Positions 10,854 through 21,442 of a stretch of 64,000 nt of DNA are shown piece after piece. Positions within the stretch are counted from its first letter, which is position 1, and each line of letters begins with the position of its first letter. Position numbers and translations under genes: made by a program. The DNA is taken from assembly GCA_951812925.1 (NCBI GenBank), contig OX638372.1, positions 42,902,245 through 42,966,244 on the forward strand, in the 5' to 3' direction. The notes beneath the pieces were generated by a model that had not been told where the DNA came from, made no database searches, and saw only the letters and a program-made list of their open reading frames with translations. This DNA comes from Calliopum simillimum. Taxonomy: Eukaryota > Arthropoda > Insecta > Diptera > Lauxaniidae.

Positions 10854-12061
10854 TGAAAGCAATGATTAAGACAACAGTTTTCAGTGCTTGTATAAGCCCT
10901 TTCTGAGAAACGTAGGGGAACTGATGCTATTGTGGTACAGCTAATGCTTAGGTGGAATTTGAAAGAGAACCGTAAAATCAATTTCAGCTAAATTTTGTAA
11001 TGCTGATCATTAAAGTATTGGCTACAGAAAATATTTCAATAAAATGTGTGCAATTTCATTAAAAAAGGTTATTGAGCAAAATCTGAAACAAGTCAAAAAA
11101 GCGGTTTTTAAAAAGTTGGCAGGTAATGTGGTATATATGGTGGCGCAATGTGGTATATATACTGATCAGTACTTGTAAAGTTGGCAGGTAATATGGTACA
11201 TATAAGTAGGGTAATGTGGTATACTTAACCATACAACCAAATATAAAGTTTGAAAGGCATGAAATAAGTTCATAATAACATTTACTTTGGTTCTCAAACT
11301 CATAGTTCTTATTGAAAAATAAAAAGCCATCAAATAATGTACAGAATAATAAGAAATGTTCATATACCACATTAGCGAAGCCCGACTATACCACACTGGC
11401 CAATTTTTAGAAATTACAAAATTGTAAAAATTAAATTGGAAACTTTGTGAATTTAGATAGTTACACACTTACTTCGCAATACTTAGCACTTACCTTTATG
11501 GAATATAAATAAAACTTCACCAAAAACCAACTTTTTCTTTAAAAATTTTTTTGCAAAAAATGAACAAAAATACATCGACCACACGCGATTTACGTTTCAT
11601 TCAACTGACATCGGAAAAATTTTGTTTGGTCCATGACAGCAACACATCCCTGGTTTTTCATGTTTTCTGACATGATAAAAGCGGTGACTTTCGCAGGTTC
11701 TTTCCCAATTTGGAGATATACGACAATACCACATTGAAAATCTATACCACAATAGCATCAGTTCCCCTATAGGAAAGCAACAACAAAAGATGGTTAATTT
11801 AACATTGATAAAATTGCGTGTTTAGTTTTTAAACACAAAGTAGATCTGTGAATGTTACCGTTTTATACTTTTTTTACACTCTGATTTCAACATAGGGGCC
11901 ACTTGAACTTTGTTGGCAGGTGGCGAGAGGCGGTGCGGAAACGAAAAGCAAAGCAAACATACTAAGAAGAAGTAAAACAAAATAAGGAAAGATAGCACAC
12001 AAAATCATTTTCGCAGAAATGTATTAATACTGTGTTAACATGCTGCCGCCTAAAACCCAGC
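10854..12061. mobile_element. Third copy of the GCTGTNTTTTAGA MITE, split by an insertion
   Basis: Sequences 10865-10914 and 11768-12061 align with the MITE copies at 15816-16168 and 14132-14484 (shared landmarks: cagttttcagtg, ttctgagaaacgta, gcgtgtttag, ggtgcggaaacgaaaagca, gctgcc...taaaac). The right end CAGC is followed by TA. The two halves are separated by the element at 10915-11767. This copy is the most diverged of the three. Confidence 0.65.
10915..11767. mobile_element. TA-flanked GGGGAACTGATG element (853 bp)
   Basis: The termini GGGGAACTGATGCTATTGTG and CACAATAGCATCAGTTCCCC are complementary, flanked by TA at 10913-10914 and 11768-11769. Removing it restores continuity with the uninterrupted MITE copies, confirming both boundaries. 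Internal gtggtatata-type motifs repeat in direct and inverted form. No transposase was seen. Confidence 0.75.
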
Positions 12062-12344
12062 TAAAGTAATCAAAAAAGCGCAAAATCAAAATATTTTGTT
12101 TTTCGTTATTCTGCTGGTCCATAAAGTTGATGAGCGCTGATACGGTAGCCTCTGAAAAATCCACATTTATGCATTTTCGATTTGAGTACATGATTTATGA
12201 GTTTTATTGGCTGTGTAAATTGTACTAATTTCGAAATCTGACGTTCGAAAAGTGCTGCCAAGTCCATAATTGAAACTACAGTAGTGTATAAAGTGTTCCG
12301 CAAGAACACAGTGCCTTTGAAACTGATTAGCCTGTCAGTCACTG
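12062..12344 (-). other. Unrecognised open frame beside the large palindrome
   Basis: A minus-strand frame from about 12265 (ATG) to the stop at 12106 reads 53 codons with no stops, and remains open upstream into the foldback end at 12345. Its composition is less AT-biased than its surroundings. No family was recognised. It could be a gene remnant into which the foldback inserted, or chance. Confidence 0.15.
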
Positions 12345-13942
12345 CGAAGAGATATATATACAAGAGGCGCAAAGAAGCATTGGAACAATTTTTTTGACGT
12401 TTATACTTTTCGCAGAAGCTAGCAGAGCGAGCTAAGAAGTTGAATGGCAACGTATTTCAACCAAAAAGTACGTACAATGTGAGAGGACTTAAGAAACAGA
12501 GCGGGAGCGAATCTCAAGCTTATAAAATTTCTCTCTCGCATATGTGGCATAAGTTTTAAAAAAAAAAAAAATTTTCTCTCTCATACATTGTAGCAGAAAT
12601 TCAAAAATTTCAATAAAAGAAGTATTTTTCATTTTTCTATGAATGAGGAGCCTACAGTCGGTACATTTTAAACTTACAGTCGGCGTCCAATAAAACGAAT
12701 TATATAATGTCAGGGCTATTCGTAAAATCGAAAAATTCGTAATATCGCAACGAAATTTTGGTCCTTTTTTCTATTATATTGAGACATATCGTCGGTTTAG
12801 AGATAAAACTCATTAACTCCAATATTTGGTTTGAGAGAAAAACATCAGTTTACAAAAAAATTTTATGAAAAATAGGAAATTTATGAATTTTTTTCTGAGT
12901 AATATGGTACGGAAACGGAAAACACAATTAGGGTATTTCTTTAAATATGTAAAAGCCTCGAAAAACTGACAAAGTTGGTATTCATTTTGAGAACTACTAC
13001 GAGTTTACGTGATTTTCGAAGCATTTACACATTTTATGGAATACCTTCAATATTTTGATAAAAAACAAAAAAATATTTGATGGTTAAAATATGGAAATTG
13101 AGCTAAACATACTACACTGTTAAGCTCAATTTAAAAAAATAATACTTTATGAGTAGTGCCACTAAAAGAAGAAATTTGAAGTAAAACACGCCAATTGTAC
13201 CAGTTAAAAAAGCATGATGAGACCGATTTGGCTAAAATTTGGCATTGTTGCATTACCGATGCCTAGCATTATAAAAGCACGAGGATTTTGCTCTGGTATT
13301 TTTTGTCAAAAAACAGGGTTGCGAAATCGATCTTTGTGATTTTTGTAAATTTCTTAGAAAGACTGCTTTTCAAAAACTCAAACTTTTTTTTCACATTTTT
13401 CGAAGTTTTATAATTTTTCAACAATTTTTCTCCAAATATTAGGAAAAAAGCATTTCAAAACGTTCTTAAAATTCTGAAAAATTTCCCACGTATTCTTTCA
13501 TGCATTCTAAGCATTTAATGCTTAGCAAAAGAGCAAAGCCTACTAAGAAAAAAATCTCATTCGTATTATCGAACCGTAAAATTTACCGTTGTTCGTATTA
13601 TAGAATCACGTGTGGAAGAAATATTGCATTCGTATCATTGGACATTCGTAATACGGAGCATTCGTATTACTGGACGTCGACTGTGTTTAAATTGCAACAT
13701 GAGTAAATAGAACCTAAAAATTTTACTATTGGATTATTTAAGCGCTTAAGATTTAGAAAATTATATGTATAAATTGGGCTATTTCACGCAAGAAAATTAC
13801 CTTTTATTTGTGTAATATTTTGATGATTCTTTAGTAAAAAGTTTCTAATTGATAAGTATTCTTTTATTTTAAGTTTTGGACAAAATTAGCAAAGCAAAGT
13901 ATAATTTTTTTAATTATGTACTGGCGCCGTCATTTTTGAAAA

Positions 13943-14072
13943 GAGGCTGTCTAAAACTCCGTGACGCTCCTAGGGGGGGAAGGGAGCAAGCGTGAATTTT
14001 TTTTTTATATGAAGCTACTGTCACATTGGGGGAGGGGATCATTTAAGCGTCACGAAGTTTATGGACAGCCTC
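13943..14072. mobile_element. GAGGCTGTC inverted-repeat MITE, left-arm copy
   Basis: gaggctgtctaaaactccg and, inverted, gaggctgtccataaacttcg bound 130 bases containing runs of G. The same element appears inverted in the right arm. Confidence 0.55.
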
Positions 14073-14131
14073 AAACCAAAAAAAAAAAAAAACAATGCCA
14101 TTTGATCCATGCTTGTTTAGTGGCAAATAGT

Positions 14132-14484
14132 AGCTGTATTTTAGATGGCAGCGTGTTAACACGTAGTTATCCCTGTTTTTCTAAAGCGAGTTGTGTGCTA
14201 TCTCCTTCTTCTTATTTTTTTTTTTTTACTTTATTCTGCTTTTCGTTTCCGCACCACTTCCCTCCGCTTGCCAAGACAATCGGTGAAATGTGGTGCCACT
14301 ATGTTAAAATCTTATTAAACACAACTAATATTCTGTGTAGTATGGCAACATCAATAGTCTACTTTGTGCTTAATAAACACGCAAATTCGTATGTGTTAAA
14401 TTAAACACTTTAGTTGTTGCGTTCCCATACGTTTCTTAGAAAGTGCTTAATTAAACACTGAAAACTGTCGTCTAAAACACAGCT
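14132..14484. mobile_element. GCTGTNTTTTAGA MITE, left-arm copy (about 353 bp)
   Basis: The terminal repeats AGCTGTATTTTAGATGGCAG and, inverted, AGCTGTGTTTTAGACGACAG lie within flanking TA dinucleotides (TA-GCTG...CAGC-TA), suggesting a Tc1/mariner-type target duplication. The right end abuts the assembly gap. Confidence 0.65.
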
Positions 14485-14487
14485 ATT

Positions 14488-14687
14488 NNNNNNNNNNNNN
14501 NNNNNNNNNNNNNNNNNNNNNNNNNNNNNNNNNNNNNNNNNNNNNNNNNNNNNNNNNNNNNNNNNNNNNNNNNNNNNNNNNNNNNNNNNNNNNNNNNNNN
14601 NNNNNNNNNNNNNNNNNNNNNNNNNNNNNNNNNNNNNNNNNNNNNNNNNNNNNNNNNNNNNNNNNNNNNNNNNNNNNNNNNNNNNNN
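14488..14687. other. Assembly gap (200 N)
   Basis: A run of exactly 200 N, probably a placeholder of unknown true size. It starts 3 bases beyond the left-arm MITE, exactly where the inverted copy ends. Reading frames crossing it are artefacts. Confidence 0.99.
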
Positions 14688-15812
14688 ATTTTTTCTGCAT
14701 TCAGTGTGTTAGAACTTTTTTAAAAACGCTTTTTGATGTAAAATAACTTTGAATAATTTTTTTATTAAGTGTTATAATAAAATTTTTTAAATTTTTTATT
14801 CGTGGGTAATTCGTGGGATTATTTCAGCAGAACCATGGGAATTTTGTTAATTTTTACCCATTTTTAAGGGTAATTTGCTCCAAAAACACTGGCATCACTG
14901 GTGGCATAAGTTTTAACTGCACACTGCAAGGATTGCAGTTATGTATATTCTGCAATATTTTCATTTGCTGCGAATATTCTTTGATTCAAAATTTATGAAT
15001 GACTCGTATAAGTAGCAAAAAACATATATTCTAAAAAATGGCATTCCGGTTTTTTACTTTGAGTTTTTCATATGTGCAGATCTCTCTCTCTCTCTCCCAT
15101 ATGTAAGAATGTATTGAGGATCTCGTGTAAATATAGGAAAAATCTTAAACATGTGTTTGTAAAATTTAAATTTTCATGTTTTTGTTGTACAACAAAACGA
15201 AAAAGTGTACTAAAGTAGTAGAAGTAGTGTCTTTTCAAAACTTTTACAAAATTGGTATTTTTTTCATTTTTCAATGAATGTGATGCCTACAGTCGGTATG
15301 TTATCAACTTATTTATATGACAACATGAATTGTATGGAGACTTAAGAAGCAAACCTGGAGGTTCAAACAAATCAAATGTAGTTCAACCAATATGTAATTA
15401 TTACATATTTTTTTTTTAATTGGACCAAAAATCGAAGGTTTTTATTTTTTGCTCATCATCGCTTTATTCTCGTAGAAAAGCTCGGATAAGATTTTTTAAA
15501 CTCACAAGAAAGTGTTCTTTATGATTTTTTTAGTGAAAAAAATTGTTCATAAAAAAATTTCTTGTAAAATAGAGCTTTTTAAAGTTCTGGTAGCTCTCGA
15601 ATGGTTCTTAAGAAAATCATGGTGGCACTTTACCAAAAAAGAAAAAAATTATCGGAAAGGGGTTCTGATTAGAGTTCTGGGTGGCACTCGAAAAGTTCTA
15701 AAGAAAACACTGGCACCATTTTTCCAAAATATTTGTAATTTTATGTTCCTATGCCTAAGCAAAAAGAAATTACTTTAAACTTAAATCATTTTTGAAACAG
15801 AAGGTGATTTAC
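14688..15812. other. Spacer of the large palindrome
   Basis: Unique sequence between the arms, with a (TC)n microsatellite at about 15082-15095. A block at 15240-15300 (tttttcaatgaatgtgatgcctacagtcgg) resembles part of the arms (about 12625-12665), so older family fragments are included. No gene was recognised. Confidence 0.5.
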
Positions 15813-15815
15813 AAT

Positions 15816-16168
15816 AGCTGTGTTTTAGACGACAGTTTTCAGTGTTTAATTAAGCACTTTCTAAGAAACGTATGGGAACGCAACAACTAAAGTGTTTAAT
15901 TTAACACATACGAATTTGCGTGTTTATTAAGCACAAAGTAGACTATTGATGTTGCCATACTACACAGAATATTAGTTGTGTTTAATAAGATTTTAACATA
16001 GTGGCACCACATTTCACCGATTGTCTTGGCAAGCGGAGGGAAGTGGTGCGGAAACGAAAAGCAGAATAAAGTAAAAAAAAAAAAATAAGAAGAAGGAGAT
16101 AGCACACAACTCGCTTTAGAAAAACAGGGATAACTACGTGTTAACACGCTGCCATCTAAAATACAGCT
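15816..16168. mobile_element. GCTGTNTTTTAGA MITE, right-arm copy
   Basis: Same element as 14132-14484, in inverted orientation. It has TA on both sides (caaTA-GCTG, CAGC-TActa) and is the cleanest copy for defining the family. Confidence 0.65.
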
Positions 16169-16225
16169 ACTATTTGCCACTAAACAAGCATGGATCAAAT
16201 GGCATTGTTTTTTTTTTTTTGGTTT

Positions 16226-16355
16226 GAGGCTGTCCATAAACTTCGTGACGCTTAAATGATCCCCTCCCCCAATGTGACAGTAGCTTCATATAAAAAAAAA
16301 ATTCACGCTTGCTCCCTTCCCCCCCTAGGAGCGTCACGGAGTTTTAGACAGCCTC
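16226..16355. mobile_element. GAGGCTGTC inverted-repeat MITE, right-arm copy
   Basis: Inverted duplicate of 13943-14072, with the same ends. Confidence 0.55.
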
Positions 16356-17942
16356 TTTTCAAAAATGACGGCGCCAGTACATAATTAAAAAAATTATACT
16401 TTGCTTTGCTAATTTTGTCCAAAACTTAAAATAAAAGAATACTTATCAATTAGAAACTTTTTACTAAAGAATCATCAAAATATTACACAAATAAAAGGTA
16501 ATTTTATACATATAATTTTCTAAATCTTAAGCGCTTAAATAATCCAATAGTAAAATTTTTAGGTTCTATTTACTCATGTTGCAATTTAAATACAGTCGAC
16601 GTCCAGTAATACGAATGCTCCGTATTACGAATGTCCAATGATACGAATGCAATATTTCTTCCACACGTGATTCTATAATACGAACAACGGTAAATTTTAC
16701 GGTTCGATAATACGAATGAGATTTTTTTCTTAGTAGGCTTTGCTCTTTTGCTAAGCATTAAATGCTTAGAATGCATGAAAGAATACGTGGGAAATTTTTC
16801 AGAATTTTAAGAACGTTTTGAAATGCTTTTTTCCTAATATTTGGAGAAAAATTGTTGAAAAATTATAAAACTTCGAAAAATGTGAAAAAAAAGTTTGAGT
16901 TTTTGAAAAGCAGTCTTTCTAAGAAATTTACAAAAATCACAAAGATCGATTTCGCAACCCTGTTTTTTGACAAAAAATACCAGAGCAAAATCCTCGTGCT
17001 TTTATAATGCTAGGCATCGGTAATGCAACAATGCCAAATTTTAGCCAAATCGGTCTCATCATGCTTTTTTAACTGGTACAATTGGCGTGTTTTACTTCAA
17101 ATTTCTTCTTTTAGTGGCACTACTCATAAAGTATTATTTTTTTAAATTGAGCTTAACAGTGTAGTATGTTTAGCTCAATTTCCATATTTTAACCATCAAA
17201 TATTTTTTTGTTTTTTATCAAAATATTGAAGGTATTCCATAAAATGTGTAAATGCTTCGAAAATCACGTAAACTCGTAGTAGTTCTCAAAATGAATACCA
17301 ACTTTGTCAGTTTTTCGAGGCTTTTACATATTTAAAGAAATACCCTAATTGTGTTTTCCGTTTCCGTACCATATTACTCAGAAAAAAATTCATAAATTTC
17401 CTATTTTTCATAAAATTTTTTTGTAAACTGATGTTTTTCTCTCAAACCAAATATTGGAGTTAATGAGTTTTATCTCTAAACCGACGATATGTCTCAATAT
17501 AATAGAAAAAAGGACCAAAATTTCGTTGCGATATTACGAATTTTTCGATTTTACGAATAGCCCTGACATTATATAATTCGTTTTATTGGACGCCGACTGT
17601 AAGTTTAAAATGTACCGACTGTAGGCTCCTCATTCATAGAAAAATGAAAAATACTTCTTTTATTGAAATTTTTGAATTTCTGCTACAATGTATGAGAGAG
17701 AAAATTTTTTTTTTTTTTAAAACTTATGCCACATATGCGAGAGAGAAATTTTATAAGCTTGAGATTCGCTCCCGCTCTGTTTCTTAAGTCCTCTCACATT
17801 GTACGTACTTTTTGGTTGAAATACGTTGCCATTCAACTTCTTAGCTCGCTCTGCTAGCTTCTGCGAAAAGTATAAACGTCAAAAAAATTGTTCCAATGCT
17901 TCTTTGCGCCTCTTGTATATATATCTCTTCGGTCACTGCATA

Positions 17943-17970
17943 CGAAGAGATATATATATATATCTCTTCG
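17943..17970. mobile_element. 28-bp miniature of the CGAAGAG foldback, with perfect 7-bp TSD
   Basis: A perfect palindrome starting CGAAGAGATATAT and ending in its complement. The heptamer CTGCATA is duplicated exactly at 17936-17942 and 17971-17977. The left duplication overlaps by three bases the TSD of the 5.6-kb element. It is essentially two transposon ends with nothing between. Confidence 0.7.
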
Positions 17971-17977
17971 CTGCATA

Positions 17978-18140
17978 GAAATAAATATCACTAGAGACGC
18001 AAAGAATCACTGAAGCAATTTTTTGACGTTTGTTTCGTCCGCAAATGGTAACTAAGAGGAATTTAGAAACTGAGCGAGAGCTAAATTCAACCAAAGCACT
18101 ATAGATCAGAGGCACACTTTTTTGGTCAAAAATCAATTTT
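17978..18140. repeat. Fragment of the CGAAGAG foldback family
   Basis: Contains gacgcaaagaatcactg, gaagcaattttttgacgttt and a following ccgcaaatggtaac...ttcaacc block. These parallel the outer part of the 5.6-kb element (gcgcaaagaagcattgg, aacaattttttt, gacgttt) and of the 294-bp element. The two adjacent family members are therefore inserted next to a third, older one. Confidence 0.5.
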
Positions 18141-19402
18141 TATGGAGAATAATTCAAACCAAACAAAAATGTTTTTTGGTTTGGGGAAAAATAATTTTCG
18201 GTTTTTCAGCTAAAGTTAATGTATTTGCATTTTACTGAGATAAAGCAAAAAAGTCGTGATTTTAAATCTTTTTTTCAATTTTTAAAAAGAAATTAAAATT
18301 ATTTGCTTTTTTCTAAAATAAAAATGGATGTAATTGATGATGTTATGTACATATAATGCAATGTAGTTCAAAACATTAAAATATATTTTTGTTTTCTGTG
18401 GAAAAATCTAAAATTCAAATGAGACCTTAGTTCTATTTTTTTTTTAAATTTCTAACTGTGTAAGCTTTTAAAATATTTTATCGCATTTGTTCCTCTTAAT
18501 TAACCCAAGATTAGTTAGATGTTGCTATTATAATATTATTTCGAAATTTGACCGCCCGATTTTGCCCTTTTTTTTTTTTTAATGAATTTCTTTATCAGGT
18601 AACTTTTCTTCCGCAATTTCGATTTATTCGAAGTCTGGTTGTAAAAGACAGCCAAAAAAGAAAAATAAGAAGCTGTTTTTCAATTTCTTATTAGAAAATA
18701 CTGGGTAAAAGTGCGCATAATTTTTGCATTAGATTCTTTGAAAAATAGAGATATTTAAGGTAAATATACGAAAAATTAGTACTTTTGTTACTTTGCGGTT
18801 AATTTTAGACAGCACAAAATTTTTTTTACTGTTTATTTTTGCATAATTCATTACTGAGTACCATTACCTTCAAAACGAGCCCTTAAAATGTGTCATGCAA
18901 TATTTTCTGTAAAAGTTATTGAAGATTGAAATCCAAAGTCGTTTCGTTTTACCCGTTTTATGGGATTTCAAGATGCCATCTTAAATCGACCATAACTTTT
19001 AAAGAAAGTATCGTATGACATCTTTTAAGAGCTCATTTTGAAGAAACAGAATAGAACTACGATATACATTTGGAATAAAAATGAACATTTTGTTCAGTTT
19101 GCATCTAACCTCAAAAATACCCAAAATAGCCATTTTTCATGTGTCTGACCTCAAATATCCCCAAATCCTGAGGTGGTGGGTCAGTTCTGACCTCGCACGT
19201 AGAAAAAAATAGTACTTGTTACTATATTTCTCATAAATTTTACCAGAATTTCGAGTCACAATAGTGACAACTCCACACCGAAGAAAATTTCACCTTAATG
19301 TTTTAGTCAATTCAGAATGTATGCTTGCTAGTAATTTTTTTTGAAAAAATTGGCGTGATATTTCAAACAACAAAATAAAACAAAAATAAAAAAAAAACGA
19401 AA
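18141..19402. other. Intergenic with one small foldback
   Basis: A hairpin element at 18868-19043 has arms of about 55 bases (cttcaaaacgagcccttaaa and its inverted match ttaagagctcattttgaag). The remainder is AT-rich with no recognised gene. Confidence 0.45.
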
Positions 19403-19480
19403 TGACCGCACTAGGGTACGAACCCTGGCCCTTCCGAGTGATAGGCAGATACACATCCTCCTACGCTTCTGGCGCATATG
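19403..19480 (-). repeat. tRNA-derived sequence (degenerate)
   Basis: On the minus strand a B-box-like GGGTTCGTACCC is followed by tagtgcggtca and then an extended T run like a Pol III terminator. The sequence upstream of it (tatacaaatttta...cttcat) matches that upstream of the tRNA-like unit at 25449-25541. Acceptor pairing does not hold, so it is a pseudo-tRNA or SINE piece rather than a working tRNA gene. Confidence 0.4.
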
Positions 19481-20174
19481 ATGAAGAGGCATAAAATTTG
19501 TATATAAAGTAAATCGCTGTCTAAAAATCGAAATAGTTACTAAAATTCTAAAAGTCAAAATGATTCTTTATTTTTATAATATCATATTTACCTAACTTGA
19601 GTGGAGTGAAAATTATGACACTCATTTTTGTGCGTGAAAAAAATAAAATAATTTTGACTAGAATTATAAATTCAAAATGGTCACAAATTTTTTTTTTGAA
19701 AGTATAATCTACTCTACATAAAGTCAAATGTAGGGAATTTGAAGTAAATATTATTGTATTATATAAGCACACTCTATTTGTAAATACATATTTCTTTACG
19801 GACCCATCAAATAGTTCTTACTAGTGCTGCGACATCGACCGGAAAACATCGATTTTTTGAACATCGATGTTTTCTGAATTAAACATCGATGTCTAGAAAA
19901 CATCGCCAAAAAAAGATCGATTTTTGGCAACATCGATTACTTTTTTAATAAGTTGAAAACTCTGACAAAACGAATCAAATTTCTCTCAAATTTTGTTTAG
20001 AACATGGAACAGTAAAATTAAATACATAAATAAATGGAAAATATTGCATATTTTTGTATTAATTTAAATATATATTTCACTTTAATTTTAAATTATAGAA
20101 GCCATAACTTTTTGAATATCCGTACAAATATGTAGCTAAAAAAAGTCATTATTTTAACGAAACTTTAAGTATAT

Positions 20175-20321
20175 GTGACCTGGTCTATGAAAAGGGGGGC
20201 TTACGTGCGAAAATAAGTTTTCGAGAAAACAGCTGGTAAACAACTATCAAAGGTCAATCGGCAAAAAATTCTAAAATTTTTTTTTTTGACACCTAAGCAC
20301 CCTTTTCATAGACCAGGTCAC
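20175..20321. mobile_element. GTGACCTGGTCTATGAAAAGGG MITE (about 147 bp)
   Basis: GTGACCTGGTCTATGAAAAG at the left and CTTTTCATAGACCAGGTCAC at the right are exact complements. TA dinucleotides occur just outside both ends. Non-coding. Confidence 0.6.
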
Positions 20322-21442
20322 TTATATACTTTTTATAATTTTTTCCTTATTGAAAACTTTTAAATTTTTTTACTGTGTTTAACAATATTTTAAAAATTTT
20401 CAATTTGAGAATTTTATGGCTAAAAAGCCTTAATTTTTGTCTCTGATATCCTTTTTGAATTTTGCAATACACAGTTGATTTGAAATATTAAAGTTTTGGG
20501 GACTCGCGTATTTAAGAAATCTAAAATCGTATCAGTTTCTAGTTGTGCAGAGATAATATAAAATTAACTTTTGCATTTAATGCAACACAAGTAACATAGT
20601 ATTTACATAAATATGTTACTTGCACATAATTCCTACTTTATGAAATACAACCATCTTCAGATAATGAAAATACTGATTTATTGACGTCCTTTACAGTATA
20701 ATTTTAAATAGATAAGTTCCCTCTTAGTATACATAGATAAATGTATAAATATAAATAAGCTGATCTATTAACATACTTTTCAATATTGAAGGGTTAATAC
20801 TAGAACTGGACATCTACATTTTTGATATTTTCATTTAAGAACACATGAAAGAAAAATTTTGAAGTGTACTGATAAAAAAAAAGCAGAAAATTTCAGAATC
20901 CAATATAAAAACGAAATCCAAAGAACTTAAAACAGTTTTTTCTCAAAACATGAAATATAAGCATGTCTTGTTGTAGTACTAACACTACGATATCATCTTA
21001 AACATATAGTAACGATTTGTGAACAATGAGATTTCAATTATTTTAATTTCGAAAGCTTTTTGATGAAAACAGTAAATCCTACGATACAAACTATAAAGAA
21101 CTTTTTTGTTGAAAATTTATGCTCTACAAACAGATTTGGGGTTTTGCAATAAAATTTATTTTTCACAAATTTCAGTGCAAGTGAAAAAATTTTCCATTTT
21201 AAAATTTTCCATTTTAAAATTTTCCAATATCAAAATATGCATTTAGTGATAGTGGACAGTTTTTCATTATTACTAAATTTAGTTATCAATTTTCAATAAA
21301 AATTCGACTAAATTTATTGATAGTGAAATTTCTTTCACTATCAAAAAATTGATTTGCTCGTAATTAAAAATTTACCATTATCACTAAATCTATTAAAAGT
21401 AATAATTTCCATTTAAGTTTCATTGAACTCAATGAAACAAAT

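Larger units (their letters stand above)
12345..14487 (+). repeat. Left arm of the large palindrome
   Basis: Its complement is 15813-17931. Matching landmarks include the agcatttaatgcttag palindrome (13507 / 16754), identical 68-aa reading frames on opposite strands (13500-13706 and 16570-16776), and the two nested MITEs. The arm runs directly into the N gap. Confidence 0.8.
12345..17931. mobile_element. Large foldback element (about 5.6 kb) with 7-bp TSD
   Basis: The ends are CGAAGAGATATATATA and TATATATATCTCTTCG. The heptamer GTCACTG is repeated exactly outside both ends (12338-12344 and 17932-17938). Two arms of about 2.1 kb are near-identical in inverted orientation (12345-14487 and 15813-17931) around a spacer containing a 200-N gap. 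The outermost 70-100 bases match those of the 294-bp palindrome at 33674-33967, so they belong to one family. No transposase is readable, so mobility would depend on a partner elsewhere. Part of the inversion could be an assembly effect because of the gap, but the exact TSD argues for a real insertion. Confidence 0.75.
15813..17931 (-). repeat. Right arm of the large palindrome
   Basis: Inverted copy of 12345-14487. Differences seen are mainly homopolymer lengths and occasional small changes near the outer end. Low divergence between arms means either a recent origin or ongoing gene conversion. Confidence 0.8.

Noticed and set aside
14410..14700. Open frame spanning the N gap
   Set aside because: Mostly undetermined residues; an artefact of the gap.
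13500..16776. Identical 68-aa and about 110-aa frames on opposite strands (13500-13706/16570-16776; 13961-14404/15896-16237)
   Set aside because: Identity is explained by the palindrome; the sequences lie in MITEs and poly-A/T tracts and have no protein features.
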